Source: CG2-30-40-21 sp043806395 | GTDB taxonomy: Bacteria; UBA9089; CG2-30-40-21 | Length of the DNA stretch: 10,559 nucleotides | Assembly (NCBI GenBank): GCA_043806395.1 | Contig: JAZDHC010000101.1 | Location: 1-10,559, forward strand | Direction: 5' to 3' | The notes under the pieces: model-generated | What the model saw: the letters and a program-made list of their open reading frames with translations, nothing else | What the model was told of the DNA's origin: nothing | The model's database searches: none | Position numbers and translations under genes: made by a program | Part shown: positions 1 through 7,854 of the stretch, piece by piece | Layout: each line of letters opens with the position of its first letter | Numbering within the stretch: the first letter of the stretch is position 1

Positions 1-11
1 GGAGAAAAATC

Positions 12-2186
12 ATGGAAATAACCAAACAACTCATCGCTGAACACGGTCTTACGGAGAAAGAATATGAAAAGATACTGGATATTCTTAAAAGGACGCCAAC
101 CCTTACAGAGCTGGGAATTTTTTCGGTGATGTGGAGTGAGCATTGCAGCTATAAAAGCTCTCGTTCTACCCTGTCGATGTTGCCAACCAAATCAGAAAAG
201 GTGCTTGTTGGACCGGGTGAGAATGCAGGTGTAATGGATATTGGGGACGGGATATGGATAGCCTTTAAGATAGAATCCCACAATCATCCCTCAGCAGTTG
301 AACCGTATCAGGGGGCAGCAACAGGTGTGGGTGGGATATTGCGGGATATATTTACCATGGGTGCCAGACCAATTGCTATTCTTGACTCACTGCGATTTGG
401 GGAGATGGATTCAGCCCAAAACAAACGACTGCTACGCGGCGTTGTCTCTGGCATAGCTGGTTATGGAAATTGTATGGGTATCCCTACTATTGGGGGCGAG
501 GTTTGTCTTGACCCTGCATACGAAAGAAATCCATTGGTAAATGTTATGAGTCTGGGGGTAATTACAAATGGCACTATTACTAAGGGTGCTGCCTATGGCG
601 AGGGAAATCCCATCATCTATGTTGGCTCTGCCACTGGCAAGGATGGGATCAAAGGGGCATCGTTTGCCTCTCGGGAATTGACTGAATCCTCTTATGAGGA
701 CAGACCAGCGGTTCAGGTTGGTGACCCTTTTATGGAAAAGCTTCTGCTTGAGGCATGTCTGGAGCTTGTTGAAAAAGATTACCTTCTGGGAATGCAGGAT
801 ATGGGTGCAGCAGGATTGACCTGTTCTACCTGTGAAATGGCTGCCAGAGGGGATGTTGGCATGGAAATAGATTTGAGCCTTGTCCCAAAAAGGGCAAAAG
901 ACATTACCTCCTATGAATTAATGCTCTCTGAGTCCCAGGAAAGGATGTTGATTTGTGTAAAAAAAGGGTATGAGGATGAGGTAGAGAAGATATTTAAGAA
1001 ATGGGACTTGCATTCTGTGGTTATTGGATATGTAACAAATGATGGCATACTTCGAGTAAGGGATGGGGAGGAGATGGTTGCTGCCATTCCTGCTAAGACA
1101 TTGGCTGATGACGCCCCCCTGTATCACCATCCTGAAAAAGAGCCGGAATATTTGAAAGAGGTGCGAGAATTCTCTTTGCCGGAAACAACCCTTACATTTA
1201 ATGAGAGATTACTGAGTCTCCTTGCTTCTCCTGCAATTGCCAGCAAGGCATGGATTTATGAGCAGTACGACCATATGGTTAGAACAAATACTCTTGTTTG
1301 CCCTGGCAAGGGGGATGCTGGTGTAGTTCGCCTCAAGGGAACAAAAAAAGCCATTGCCATGTCTACAGATGGGAATGGAAGATATTGCTATCTTGACCCA
1401 TATACTGGCGGAATGCTGGCTGTGGCAGAGGCTGCAAGGAATGTAGTCTGCGTCGGGGCAACGCCTTTAGCCATAACCAATTGCCTTAACTTCGGCTCTC
1501 CCATGGATCCAGAGGTAATGTGGCAGTTTAGACGAGTGGTTGAGGGTATAACCGCAGCATGTCAGGCATTAGGCGTACCGGTAACTGGTGGGAATGTCAG
1601 TTTTTATAATGAAAGTGAGGACGGTCCCATTTATCCTACACCGGTAATCGGCATGGTCGGTATAATACAAGATGCGTCTGTGGTTACAGATATGGGGTTT
1701 AAGGATGAAGGGGATGTGATTGTCCTGCTGGGTTTGTCGCAGGATGAAATTGGTGGAAGTGAGTATTTGAAGGTAATTCATCAAATGGTTAAAGGAAAGC
1801 CGCCTGTTATTGACCTGGAAATGGAGGTTCGCGTTCAACAGGCTGTGCTTAAAGCATTTGAGGTTGGAATAGTCAAATCTGCTCATGATTGTGCTGAGGG
1901 TGGGCTATCTATTGCCTTAGCTGAATGTTGCTTGCAGGGAAAGATAGGGGCAAGGGTTGAAATTAAACACCCAGTCCCTGCCATATCCCTTCTCTTTGGT
2001 GAATCTCAATCAAGGATAGTTGTTTCTGTGGCTAAGGACAACCTGGGTCAATTGATGCAAATAATCGCACAAGCTAATATTCCTTATGAGGTGTTGGGTA
2101 TAGTTGAAGGAGAGGCATTAATTATGGATAATGTTATTAATCTATCACTTGAAGAAATGGAGGCGAAATATCAATGGCAAAATTAA
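12..2186 (+). CDS. purL: Phosphoribosylformylglycinamidine synthase subunit PurL
   Basis: Catalyses the ATP-dependent conversion of FGAR to FGAM with ammonia in de novo purine synthesis, in the cytoplasm. At 724 residues it is the short PurL that works with separate PurS and PurQ (glutaminase), not the ~1300-residue fused form; purS and purQ are not in this window. Visible signatures: WSEHCSYK at 41-48 with the conserved His44, the glycine-rich VGPGENAG at 67-74, ESHNHPS at 88-94, GGE at 161-163, MQDMGAAGL at 261-269, SESQERML at 306-313, then in the second half STDGNGRY at 451-458, NCLNFGSP at 490-497, GGNVSFYNE at 526-534 and DCAEGGLS near 627. These are the ATP/substrate-binding elements of the duplicated AIRS-like fold. 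The start is set by GGAG at the window edge, seven bases before the ATG. The C-terminus overlaps the next gene by 13 bp, suggesting co-transcription. Identification is secure. Confidence 0.97.
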   Translation: MEITKQLIAEHGLTEKEYEKILDILKRTPTLTELGIFSVMWSEHCSYKSSRSTLSMLPTKSEKVLVGPGENAGVMDIGDGIWIAFKIESHNHPSAVEPYQGAATGVGGILRDIFTMGARPIAILDSLRFGEMDSAQNKRLLRGVVSGIAGYGNCMGIPTIGGEVCLDPAYERNPLVNVMSLGVITNGTITKGAAYGEGNPIIYVGSATGKDGIKGASFASRELTESSYEDRPAVQVGDPFMEKLLLEACLELVEKDYLLGMQDMGAAGLTCSTCEMAARGDVGMEIDLSLVPKRAKDITSYELMLSESQERMLICVKKGYEDEVEKIFKKWDLHSVVIGYVTNDGILRVRDGEEMVAAIPAKTLADDAPLYHHPEKEPEYLKEVREFSLPETTLTFNERLLSLLASPAIASKAWIYEQYDHMVRTNTLVCPGKGDAGVVRLKGTKKAIAMSTDGNGRYCYLDPYTGGMLAVAEAARNVVCVGATPLAITNCLNFGSPMDPEVMWQFRRVVEGITAACQALGVPVTGGNVSFYNESEDGPIYPTPVIGMVGIIQDASVVTDMGFKDEGDVIVLLGLSQDEIGGSEYLKVIHQMVKGKPPVIDLEMEVRVQQAVLKAFEVGIVKSAHDCAEGGLSIALAECCLQGKIGARVEIKHPVPAISLLFGESQSRIVVSVAKDNLGQLMQIIAQANIPYEVLGIVEGEALIMDNVINLSLEEMEAKYQWQN

Positions 2187-3118
2187 GGGGAAACTTTATT
2201 CCGGGTTTTATTGTTGGAGCATTATTGATAGGAATGATTGCTGGGTTATACCTATCTGCTCATCCCTCACAAAAAAAAGCAACAAAATCTGTCACACATG
2301 TAAAGATAGCCAAGGTTGCCCTGAAAGAGGATATTGCAGAAGTCTTTTATCCTGAAGGGGATATCACACAACAAAAAATCGCCATGGAAACTGCAAAAAA
2401 TATGTCCCTTGAGTGTAAAAGGATACAAACGATGTTTAATATCTCTCCACAAGAGATGTTGAGCGGACAGATGTATGGCTTTGTCTTTTGTCCCCTCTGG
2501 CGTGGCGATCCATTTATCGAAACAATTAAGGATGACAAGTGGTTAACTGTTGATAATATCATTTGTTTGCCTATTGTCTGTGAATGGGGCTGGCCATTTC
2601 AAAACCCGATCCACAGGTATTATCTGCATTGCGAATTTCCCTACTATATGGCTCAGGGAATCCTGAAAAAAACCCTTACAGTGGATGAAACCGCACAATG
2701 GTTTATAGATGGGCTGTGTGGTTATGCCTCGGCTGTATGCTGGCAGCGGTTTGATAGAAAAGCCTACATGAATTATGAATATGATCGCGTAGCAGTTTTT
2801 TTCAGTCAGGGAGGATACGCTACAGCAACCGTTAACCTTACTGACCCAAGCCATATCAAGGATGGTGCTAAGGAATTTGTCTTTCTACCGGCAGAGACAT
2901 TTTTTATCATTGATTTGGTAAAGAAACACAAAGAAAAGACCATTCCCTTGATCATCGCCAGATTGGCTGCATCTAAGACAAAACCGATAACCGGTGAGGA
3001 AATATTGCTGGCCATAAAAGAGGTAACTGGTGAGGATATGAGCACACAGGTAAAATCTATCTCAAGGGATGCGGTGCTTACTCGGTTTGGGGAATTAAGG
3101 AAGAAGATGGGGCGGTGA
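2174..3118 (+). CDS. Membrane-anchored protein with degenerate gluzincin (peptidase MA-like) domain
   Basis: Not a family I can name with certainty. The 314-residue product opens with a basic stretch and a hydrophobic segment (about 8-28), which reads as an uncleaved signal anchor, so most of the protein should lie outside the cytoplasm. The layout after that resembles peptidase-MA-like metallopeptidases: a segment YYLHCEFPYYMAQGI (149-163) where HExxH helices normally sit, WFIDGLCGY (176-184) where these enzymes carry W-x-x-E-G-x-A-x-Y, and a C-terminal helical part (240-290, ETFFIIDLVKK through IKEVTGEDM) like the usual tail of that domain. HExxH is absent and the EG glutamate is replaced by Asp, so zinc catalysis is unlikely. 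Many cysteines are present (for example 81, 106, 131, 136, 153). The start ATG overlaps the purL end by 13 bp and has GGAGG (2159-2163) ten bases upstream. The coding status is firm; the fold assignment is inference. Confidence 0.85.
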   Translation: MAKLRGNFIPGFIVGALLIGMIAGLYLSAHPSQKKATKSVTHVKIAKVALKEDIAEVFYPEGDITQQKIAMETAKNMSLECKRIQTMFNISPQEMLSGQMYGFVFCPLWRGDPFIETIKDDKWLTVDNIICLPIVCEWGWPFQNPIHRYYLHCEFPYYMAQGILKKTLTVDETAQWFIDGLCGYASAVCWQRFDRKAYMNYEYDRVAVFFSQGGYATATVNLTDPSHIKDGAKEFVFLPAETFFIIDLVKKHKEKTIPLIIARLAASKTKPITGEEILLAIKEVTGEDMSTQVKSISRDAVLTRFGELRKKMGR

Positions 3119-3124
3119 TGTTGA

Positions 3125-3406
3125 ATTGTTTTATGCAATAAGCAGGCAATGCCTGTAAATACATTTGAGGAGGCATTAGAAAAAGTAAAATGGTATGCAA
3201 CTCGTTGGTGGATAGAGATATATCACAAAACCTTAAAAAGTGGCTGTAAGATAGAACGGCGACAATTAGGAAAAGCGAGCCGAATAGAATCATGTTTGGC
3301 AATAGATATGGTGATAGCTTGGCGAATATTTAGGAATATGTCAAGGATTATTTTACATTCTGAAAAACTCCACCACGAATTTGTGTCTTTTTCCCCCTCA
3401 GTCTAA
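3125..3406 (+). pseudogene. IS4-family transposase remnant (C-terminal part)
   Basis: The frame opens after a stop at 3122-3124 and runs to 3406. Its product contains EEALEKVKWYATRWWIEIYH, then KTLKSGCKIERRQL, then a stretch ending in AWRIFRNMSR. This matches the region around the last catalytic Glu (the Y-(2)-R-(3)-E-(6)-K signature, here Y-x2-RWW-IE-x5-LK) of IS4-group DDE transposases. The N-terminal two thirds with the first two catalytic Asp residues are missing, and the sequence after about residue 70 (HSEKLHHEFVSFSPSV) does not look like transposase, so the copy is truncated at both ends. The first ATG in this frame (3149) has TGCCTG-type palindromic sequence in front of it rather than a ribosome site. 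No terminal inverted repeats were recognised around it. It fills the convergent gap between the purL operon and the leftward genes and is presumably non-functional. Confidence 0.75.
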
Positions 3407-3417
3407 ACACCTACAGA

Positions 3418-4293
3418 CTATCTACCTTTAATCCCAATAGTAACCCTGTGTGTTAGCCCCAAATCATCATGAGGGACAAAGGCATAATCTAATTGGTATT
3501 CTCCTATCCTGAAACCCATCCCTCCGCTAAAGGAAACCATATTCTCCTGGTTTGTCTCATATCCAACCCTGAAAATCATTGTCTGTCCGGAATTACATTC
3601 TATCCCGGTAGCAATAAATGGCTTTTCTCCATCAAAACTGATGCTGTCCATGGTTATCAATAGGGCATCAATTGGCTTGTAAGCCGTGCCTATTCTTGAG
3701 ATAAGGGGGAGGTCATATTCATTTTTCGCTGCCTTCATCCTACCACCTATATTTTGAATGCTTGCTCCAAGCCAAATATCTGATAACGGCCACCACATCA
3801 TCCCTAAATCTATCGCATTGGTACTTGTTTTATTCCATGAATTGTTTTCAGAGATATACTTCAAGCCTGTCCCAACCGATATTTTTTTGGTCACCTGACA
3901 ACCATAAGAAAGCCCGCAGCTAAAATTATAAACCCTGAATCTACCAGTAGCCGTGCCATATTTATTTCTTTCGATAATATCCTGTGTATGTAAAGAGGTA
4001 ATGGACATACCTATTGTATGCCCATTTTTTAAGGGATAAACCAGACCACCACACTCAAGCCCTATATCTTCAAGCCAGCTGATATGGGTTAAAGATACCT
4101 CGGCATCTTCAATAAATCCCAACCCGGCAGGGTTATAATAAATAGCTCCAACATCATCTGACAATCCACAAAAAGCCTCTCCTAATCCGGCTGATCTGGC
4201 ATCAACCCCTATTCTCAAAAATGTTACACCTGATGAAGAAGCTGCGGCATCAAAAGAAAAGATCATACATAATAAAATAATTGTATACCGCAT
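3418..4293 (-). CDS. PorV/PorQ-like outer-membrane beta-barrel protein
   Basis: The 291-residue product begins with a typical signal peptide (MRYTIILLCMIFSFDAAASS, cleavage near residue 19-20). The mature part opens with FLRIGVDARSAGLGEAF (25-41) and DDVGAIYYNPAGLG (46-59). This G-x-x-ARS-AGLGEA plus YYNPAGL pair is the hallmark of the PorV/PorQ/UPF0164 family of FadL-like barrels. The rest alternates short beta-strand-like segments with Gly turns and closes with GEYQLDYAFVPHDDLG and HRVTIGI, the usual final strands. In Bacteroidetes PorV takes part in type IX secretion, but the wider family occurs in many phyla without that system, and no other secretion gene is present here, so no secretion role is claimed. 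The ATG lies ten bases after the waaA stop. Its AGGAGG ribosome site overlaps that stop, indicating translational coupling to waaA. Confidence 0.85.
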   Translation of the reverse strand: MRYTIILLCMIFSFDAAASSSGVTFLRIGVDARSAGLGEAFCGLSDDVGAIYYNPAGLGFIEDAEVSLTHISWLEDIGLECGGLVYPLKNGHTIGMSITSLHTQDIIERNKYGTATGRFRVYNFSCGLSYGCQVTKKISVGTGLKYISENNSWNKTSTNAIDLGMMWWPLSDIWLGASIQNIGGRMKAAKNEYDLPLISRIGTAYKPIDALLITMDSISFDGEKPFIATGIECNSGQTMIFRVGYETNQENMVSFSGGMGFRIGEYQLDYAFVPHDDLGLTHRVTIGIKGR

Positions 4294-4303
4294 ATATTCC
4301 CTC

Positions 4304-5551
4304 CTATGCTATGGCAGAGCCAAGCAACCCCTTAATTGCCTCAACATTTCTGGTTGTTGCCCCCTGGTTTTCTTCTACAAGCCTCTTGCCGGCAAGTCCT
4401 CTTTTGGACATTTCATCTGAATTTTTCAGAAGATACGCAATCTTATCTGCCAATTCTGAGGCAGAGGCAACCTGTATGGCTGCATCACAGGCAAGCAACA
4501 ATTTAGATGCCTCCTGATAATTGCTTATATGTGGACCAAACAAAACCATCTTTCCGAGGGCAACAGGTTCAATAATATTGTGCCCACCCACAGGAACAAA
4601 TGTTCCACCCACTATAGCCACAGAGGAAATGGCATATGCCAGATTAAGCTCTCCTATGGTATCAAGAATAATTATTGAAGATTTTCCTCCCCTTGTCCGC
4701 AAGCTATAGGAAAGATTTTTTTTACCAAGAACATTCTTGATAAATTCAATCCTCTTGAGGTGTCTGGGGGCAATAATCAGTACAGCATCTGGCACTTGTT
4801 GGATTAAGAGATGATACGCATCAATCAAAACGGTCTCTTCTCTCTCTCTGATACTCCCTGCAACAATAATTGGCAACATCTCCGGGATTTCCATCTCCCT
4901 CTGAAATCTTTTTATCACCTCAAGAGTAGGAATAACTACACCAGTATCAAATTTGGCACTACCGGTAACTATTATTTTTGTCGAGGGTGCACCAAGAGAG
5001 TTTATCCTCTGGACATCCAATTCTGTCTGCATACAAAACAGGTCAACCTGCTCAAGAGGCTTTTTGAATAATCCCTTAAACCTTTGATACCCATCGATAC
5101 TCTTCTCAGATATTCGGCCATTAACAACAATAACCCTTGTCCCTCTCTTTTTTGCCTGTAATATTAAATTTGGCCATAGCTCTGTCTCAGTTATAACCAA
5201 TATCCTTGGATTAACTATCCGCAATACCTTTTTTACTACCATACTCAGGTCAAGGGGAAGATAAATTACCCCCATTACAGATAATTTTCTGGCAATATCT
5301 GCCCCTGTAGTCGTAATGGTTGAGATGAGAATAGAATATTCAGGAAGATCCGCCTTTAATTGCATAATCATTCTGGATATACCCATTACCTCACCCACAG
5401 ATGCTGCATGAACCCAGATAATCTTTTTTCCCTTAAAAATATTTTGAACCTTCTCGGGCAAAAAGCCAAGCCTTTGAAAGGCACCTTGATGAAGGTAACA
5501 CAGGATGGGAATAAGAAACAGGAATAGAAGCAGGTCGTATAATAGATACAT
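4304..5551 (-). CDS. waaA: 3-deoxy-D-manno-octulosonic acid (Kdo) transferase WaaA
   Basis: GT30 glycosyltransferase that transfers Kdo from CMP-Kdo to lipid A precursor at the cytoplasmic face of the inner membrane, an essential step of LPS core synthesis. From the start chosen here it is 415 residues, close to the family norm. Visible features: an N-terminal hydrophobic anchor (MYLLYDLLLFLFLIPILCY), IWVHAASVGEV (45-55) carrying the conserved catalytic Glu at 54, STITTTGADIA (78-88), ITETELWPNL (120-129), GRISEKS (145-151), VTGSAKFD (195-202), AGSIREREE (231-239), IIAPRHLKR (259-267), and VGGTFVPVGGHNIIEPVALG (314-333), the nucleotide-sugar binding end. Two adjacent ATG codons (5554 and 5551) follow AAGGGGAG. 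The second has the better five-base spacing. The open frame extends upstream to 5593 but has no ribosome site there and no homology to the family. The gene lies between glyS and the porV-like gene. Confidence 0.95.
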   Translation of the reverse strand: MYLLYDLLLFLFLIPILCYLHQGAFQRLGFLPEKVQNIFKGKKIIWVHAASVGEVMGISRMIMQLKADLPEYSILISTITTTGADIARKLSVMGVIYLPLDLSMVVKKVLRIVNPRILVITETELWPNLILQAKKRGTRVIVVNGRISEKSIDGYQRFKGLFKKPLEQVDLFCMQTELDVQRINSLGAPSTKIIVTGSAKFDTGVVIPTLEVIKRFQREMEIPEMLPIIVAGSIREREETVLIDAYHLLIQQVPDAVLIIAPRHLKRIEFIKNVLGKKNLSYSLRTRGGKSSIIILDTIGELNLAYAISSVAIVGGTFVPVGGHNIIEPVALGKMVLFGPHISNYQEASKLLLACDAAIQVASASELADKIAYLLKNSDEMSKRGLAGKRLVEENQGATTRNVEAIKGLLGSAIA

Positions 5552-5670
5552 CATAACTCCCCTTGGTAATGTGTCCAACTCAATTCGGGGCACACTGCGT
5601 CACGAATTAGAAAATTGGGCATGGTTCAAAACTGTTCACCACAGAGTTACAAAAGCACAGAGGATTACAA

Positions 5671-5704
5671 CCCCCTAACCCCCTTTTCTAAGGGGGAATT
5701 AGGG
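5671..5704. repeat. CCCTAACCCCC...GGGGGAATTAGGG palindrome
   Basis: A strong imperfect inverted repeat: CCCTAA and CCCCCTT on the left face AAGGGGG and TTAGGG on the right around a short TTCT loop. This sequence type is familiar to me as a common dispersed intergenic repeat in many bacterial genomes. It lies in the glyS-waaA gap. As RNA it would form a stable hairpin, but no U-run follows on the minus strand, so I do not call a terminator. Confidence 0.7.
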
Positions 5705-5712
5705 AAATACAT

Positions 5713-5758
5713 CCATCCACTTGCCCGCTCAGCTTGTTACTCTGATTTGAATCATGCC
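5713..5758 (+). repeat. 46-bp repeat, copy A
   Basis: Matches the complement of 7950-7995 at 41 of 46 positions. It begins CCATCCACTTGCCC and ends ATCATGCC. It lies 11 bp beyond the glyS stop codon, in inverted orientation to copy B, which lies before the glyS start. Confidence 0.85.
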
Positions 5759-5769
5759 GAAAATTGCCA

Positions 5770-7854
5770 TTATTTTCCAATATTTCCTTGTTGCTCATTA
5801 TTATTTCTGAGCAATGAAATATCCGCCACCTTCAGGAATAATCCAGCAATGTTTTTTAACAAAGCCAGCCTGTTTTCCCGAAGTTCTGTATCCTCAACCA
5901 TAACCATGACGGTGTCAAAGAATTGGTCAATAGGCTGTCGTAGTGTAGCCAATAGGCTTAATGCCCCAAGATAATCTGCCTTTTCAACCAATACCTCTAC
6001 GGTTTTCTTGATTCCTTGAATAGATTGATACAGATTGCGTTCAGATTCTTCTGTGAGCAATGATTCGATTACAGCCTCTACGCCCTCCCACTGTTCTTTT
6101 TTCAATATATTCATCACCCGTTTGAAGGAGATACTCAAGGGCTCAATATCCGGCATTTTCCTTATCTCCTCAAGTGCCGTAACCCGTAACAGGGCATCTG
6201 ACGGAGATGAGGAATCAACCTCTAAGATTGCTGCTACCGTATCTGCTGCAAATCCCATATTTATTATTGCATATTCTAATCGTTGCTTCAGAAATTTCAT
6301 TGCCTCAAGGGCTATCTCCTGTTGTGCATGACAACAGTTGCAAGCCTCTTCTGCTAACAACAAGAGATTAATCGGCAGGTTTTGCTTGAGTATAATATTT
6401 ATTATCCCCTGAGCCTGCCTCCTCAAGGCATAGGGATCCTCTGAACCTGTAGGGATAAGCCCTACATTAAAGCAAGCAACAATGGAATCTATTTTATCCG
6501 CTATGCTAACAATAGCACCCATAGGCGATTCCGGGATATTATCATCAAATGACTTTGGCAGATAATGCTCCTTAATAGCTATTGCTATATCTTCTGGCTC
6601 GCCAGCAGCTAAGGCATAATGATACCCCATTATCCCCTGAAGGGTTGGAAATTCACCCACCATCTCTGTCAAGAGGTCAGCCTTGCAAAGCCATGCAGCT
6701 CGCTGTACCCTTTCTATATCCAGATTAAGCCACCCAGAATTAATCCACTCTGCAATCTCTACAATCCTCTGTGTCTTTTCGTATAATGTGCCCACCTTTT
6801 CCTGCCAGACAACCTTTTTCTGTTGCTCTACCCTTTCGTCAAGTGAAACCTTGCGGTCTGAATCCCAGAAAAAGGCAGCATCAGATAGTCTTGCCCTCAA
6901 TACCCTTTCATTGCCTTCTCGAACAATGTCAGGGGATTTGGCTGTATTTGCCACAACCAGAAAATATGGCAAAAGGGCATTACCATCCATAACTGGAAAA
7001 TACCGCTGGTGTTCACACATGGATGTAATCACTACGGCTTGAGGAAGTGCCAGATATTTTTCCTCAAAACTGCCAACAAGAACTACCGGATATTCTACCA
7101 GACAGGCAACCTCATCCAGCAGGTTTTTATCTGGTTCATAATAGGGAACATTTAATTTGGTCATAATCTCTTGAATTCCAGAAACAATCATCTTTCTACG
7201 GCTATCAATATCAACAATTACAAATGCCTTTTCCATAGCTGGGAGATAATCTGAAGAATGAGAAATGGTAATTGGAGACGGTGCTAAAAATCGATGCCCC
7301 TGAGTTATCCTGTCCGAAGAAATACCATCAAGCTCAAAGGAAACTACCTCATCATCAAGCAACGCCAACATCCACCTTATTGGTCTTGCAAAACGAATCT
7401 CTTTATTCCCCCAGCGCATGGACTTAGGAAAGGATATACCTGTAATCAGTTTGGGAAGATTCTCCTGTAATATTTCAATGGCAGCCTTGCCTTTAATATG
7501 TTTTGTTATACATATATATTCACCCTTTGGCATGGATTTTATCTTAAAGTTTTCTACACCTACCCCTTGAGATTTTGCAAACCCTTCCGCTGCCCTCGTA
7601 GGAATTCCGCAAGAGTCAAAGGCTACAGATTTAATGGGACCTATCACCTCAATATCTGCATCCTCTTGAGAGACAGCAACCCCTATAACAAAGACAACCA
7701 ACCTCCGAGGGGTGCCATAAGTTTGAATCTTCTCAAACTCAATCCTCTCTTCCAGCAGCAAGGCTTTCACAGACCCCATCATCTGGTCTAATCCAGGCTG
7801 GATATATCCTGCGGGTATTTCTTCTGTACCAATTTCTAATAATAAATCAGGCAT
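5770..7854 (-). CDS. glyS: Glycine--tRNA ligase beta subunit
   Basis: Beta subunit of the bacterial alpha2-beta2 glycyl-tRNA synthetase. It binds tRNA-Gly and works with GlyQ, encoded at 8957-9832. Length 694 residues is normal. Diagnostic segments: LLLEIGTEEIPAGYI (4-18), YGTPRRL (46-52), FPKSMRWG (142-149), RFARPIRW (154-161), MCEHQRYFPV (279-288), REGNERVLRARLSDAAFF (312-329), KADLLTEMVGEFPTLQG (391-407) in the HD-like region, SEDPYALRRQ (471-480), and a C-terminal DALR-type anticodon-binding part including YLGALSLLATLRQPIDQFFD. No frameshift or missing block is apparent. The ATG has AAAGGAG eight bases upstream. Unusually, the gene is separated from glyQ by a toxin-antitoxin pair and repeat DNA. 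It is flanked on both sides by copies of a 46-bp repeat in opposite orientation. Confidence 0.97.
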   Translation of the reverse strand: MPDLLLEIGTEEIPAGYIQPGLDQMMGSVKALLLEERIEFEKIQTYGTPRRLVVFVIGVAVSQEDADIEVIGPIKSVAFDSCGIPTRAAEGFAKSQGVGVENFKIKSMPKGEYICITKHIKGKAAIEILQENLPKLITGISFPKSMRWGNKEIRFARPIRWMLALLDDEVVSFELDGISSDRITQGHRFLAPSPITISHSSDYLPAMEKAFVIVDIDSRRKMIVSGIQEIMTKLNVPYYEPDKNLLDEVACLVEYPVVLVGSFEEKYLALPQAVVITSMCEHQRYFPVMDGNALLPYFLVVANTAKSPDIVREGNERVLRARLSDAAFFWDSDRKVSLDERVEQQKKVVWQEKVGTLYEKTQRIVEIAEWINSGWLNLDIERVQRAAWLCKADLLTEMVGEFPTLQGIMGYHYALAAGEPEDIAIAIKEHYLPKSFDDNIPESPMGAIVSIADKIDSIVACFNVGLIPTGSEDPYALRRQAQGIINIILKQNLPINLLLLAEEACNCCHAQQEIALEAMKFLKQRLEYAIINMGFAADTVAAILEVDSSSPSDALLRVTALEEIRKMPDIEPLSISFKRVMNILKKEQWEGVEAVIESLLTEESERNLYQSIQGIKKTVEVLVEKADYLGALSLLATLRQPIDQFFDTVMVMVEDTELRENRLALLKNIAGLFLKVADISLLRNNNEQQGNIGK

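Larger units (their letters stand above)
5618..5758. repeat. Composite repeat bounded by GGCATGGTTCAAA inverted ends
   Basis: GGCATGGTTCAAA (5618-5630) and TTTGAATCATGCC (5746-5758) are inverted repeats matching at 12 of 13. Between them lie a CACCACAGAG/GCACAGAG motif (about 5637-5663), a C-run/G-run palindrome (5671-5704) and one copy of a 46-bp repeat (5713-5758). The unit lies between glyS and waaA and leaves only about 11 bp between its end and the glyS stop. Confidence 0.6.

Noticed and set aside
918..3302. Several minus-strand frames inside purL and the next gene
   Set aside because: They are antisense to genes with strong family motifs or good coding character and show no motifs of their own.
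3400..3419. AGTCT...AGACT hairpin as a bidirectional terminator at the convergent junction
   Set aside because: The stem is only five base pairs with a ten-base loop and no U-run on either strand.
5552..5593. Upstream extension of waaA to the ATG at 5593
   Set aside because: The extra 14 residues precede the conserved hydrophobic anchor, and the good ribosome site lies just before the paired ATGs at 5554 and 5551.
5615..5974. 119-codon plus-strand frame after waaA
   Set aside because: The first part is intergenic repeat sequence and the rest is antisense to the glyS 3' end; no family resemblance.
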